Part shown: positions 63,626 to 64,000 of the stretch, piece by piece
How positions within the stretch are numbered: position 1 is the first letter of the stretch
How the letters are laid out: each line of letters opens with the position of its first letter
Source of the DNA: Cellulophaga sp. L1A9
Lineage (GTDB): Bacteria; Bacteroidota; Bacteroidia; Flavobacteriales; Flavobacteriaceae
Length of the DNA stretch: 64,000 bases
Assembly (NCBI RefSeq): GCF_009797025.1
Contig: NZ_CP047027.1
Location: forward strand, 124,001 to 188,000
Direction: 5' to 3'
Translations under genes and position numbers: made by a program
The notes under the pieces: model-generated
What the model was told of the DNA's origin: nothing
The model's input: the letters and a program-made list of their open reading frames with translations, nothing else
Databases searched by the model: none

Positions 63626-64000
63626 TTATAGATTCCGCTTAATCCGGTGCACCTGCATAGCTTTTACAAGCCATTTAGGTAACGGGTTAAGCGGATTTCT
63701 TTTTTTTAAGTTGATAAAAATTCCTAATTTTTTTAGGATGGGCACTTTATGGGTTTCTACAAATTCTATTAAGGTTCCGTCTGGATCCTCTATATAACTA
63801 AAATGTCCTGCAGCGTCGCCCATATCAAAACTATCAGCACTATCAACTGTAAACGGAAACCCTAGGTTTTTTGCTTCGTCACGTAGCGTTTTCATGCCAT
63901 TAATATCAAAACAAAGGTGAATGTAGCCTAGATCTCCCCACAGCCTATCTTTATAGACTTTAACAGGTTCCCGATCTAATACTTGTATTAATTCTATTTC
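63626..64000 (-). CDS. Glyoxalase/VOC-superfamily protein, 5' end outside window
   Basis: C-terminal part of a vicinal-oxygen-chelate metalloenzyme-fold protein. The minus-strand frame stays open to base 64000, so the start is missing and the ATG at 63895 is internal. Motifs: GDLGYIHLCFDING, then FSYIEDPDGTLIEFVE (with the late metal-ligand Glu). Converges with the anti-sigma gene. A large-loop inverted pair (TTCCGCTTAATCC at about 63633 and GGGTTAAGCGGA at about 63684, then T-run) inside this gene may terminate the sigma operon, at low confidence. Confidence 0.87.
   Translation of the reverse strand, partial: EIELIQVLDREPVKVYKDRLWGDLGYIHLCFDINGMKTLRDEAKNLGFPFTVDSADSFDMGDAAGHFSYIEDPDGTLIEFVETHKVPILKKLGIFINLKKRNPLNPLPKWLVKAMQVHRIKRNL

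Noticed and set aside
1..64000. CRISPR array, rRNA or tRNA genes
   Set aside because: No short regularly spaced direct repeats and no recognisable tRNA or rRNA sequence found by eye; a covariance search was not possible.

Overview
The window looks like chromosome from a marine member of the Flavobacteriaceae (Bacteroidetes). The base composition is AT-rich, and most reading frames have A/T-rich leaders rather than strong Shine-Dalgarno sites. Many short lipoproteins are present. One large surface protein ends in a type B type-IX-secretion (T9SS) sorting domain, and there is a secreted PL7 alginate lyase of the kind found in algal-polysaccharide degraders. A Cellulophaga/Maribacter-like genus would fit, but the sequence alone does not fix it. 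I see no rRNA, tRNA or CRISPR array.

Layout. 1-2.6 kb: end of a thiolase gene followed by an acyl-CoA dehydrogenase (fatty-acid beta-oxidation). 2.8-8.1 kb: a GH15 glycosidase divergent from a fused trehalose-6-phosphate synthase/phosphatase, followed by an MFS transporter. 8.2-13.6 kb: secreted hydrolases (M28 and M1 peptidases, a DUF1080 protein, PL7 alginate lyase). 13.6-31 kb: many small lipoproteins and membrane proteins, with LysE, transglutaminase-like, CDF, AraC-type regulator, S41 peptidase, luciferase-like, SUFU and PQQ-propeller proteins among them. The gaps between them hold several decayed gene remnants that no intact reading frame reports.

31.1-43.5 kb: the most unusual part. 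About ten unrelated genes, all on the plus strand, alternate with related imperfect-palindromic intergenic elements. The elements have a 5' arm like GTATAAAAAACATAGGGC and a complementary 3' arm like GCCTACGTTTCTTATA, commonly with AAC just outside the 5' arm and GTT just outside the 3' arm. This is the layout of an integron gene-cassette array with attC-like sites, but no integrase gene lies in the window. Cargo includes a MutS-type ATPase, an alpha/beta hydrolase, a YwqG/DUF1963 protein, a class C beta-lactamase-fold lipoprotein, a frameshifted retropepsin-PDZ protein, a DUF416 protein and unknowns. The array ends beside a HTH-antitoxin/PIN-toxin pair.

43.5-64 kb: housekeeping and surface functions: bestrophin channel, RluA-type pseudouridine synthase without a canonical start codon, a TNT-like protein, CDP-alcohol phosphatidyltransferase, the T9SS-sorted LRR protein, a thiopurine-methyltransferase-like protein, a BNR-propeller protein, DUF2490, YceI-like, Cu/Zn superoxide dismutase, an ECF sigma/anti-sigma pair and a glyoxalase-fold gene cut by the window end.

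How the genes work together: clear co-operation is limited to thiolase with acyl-CoA dehydrogenase, GH15 with OtsA-OtsB, the AraC regulator with the secreted-protein/S41-peptidase pair downstream of it, the toxin-antitoxin pair, and sigma with anti-sigma factor. Family assignments come from motifs read by eye; no database search was run.
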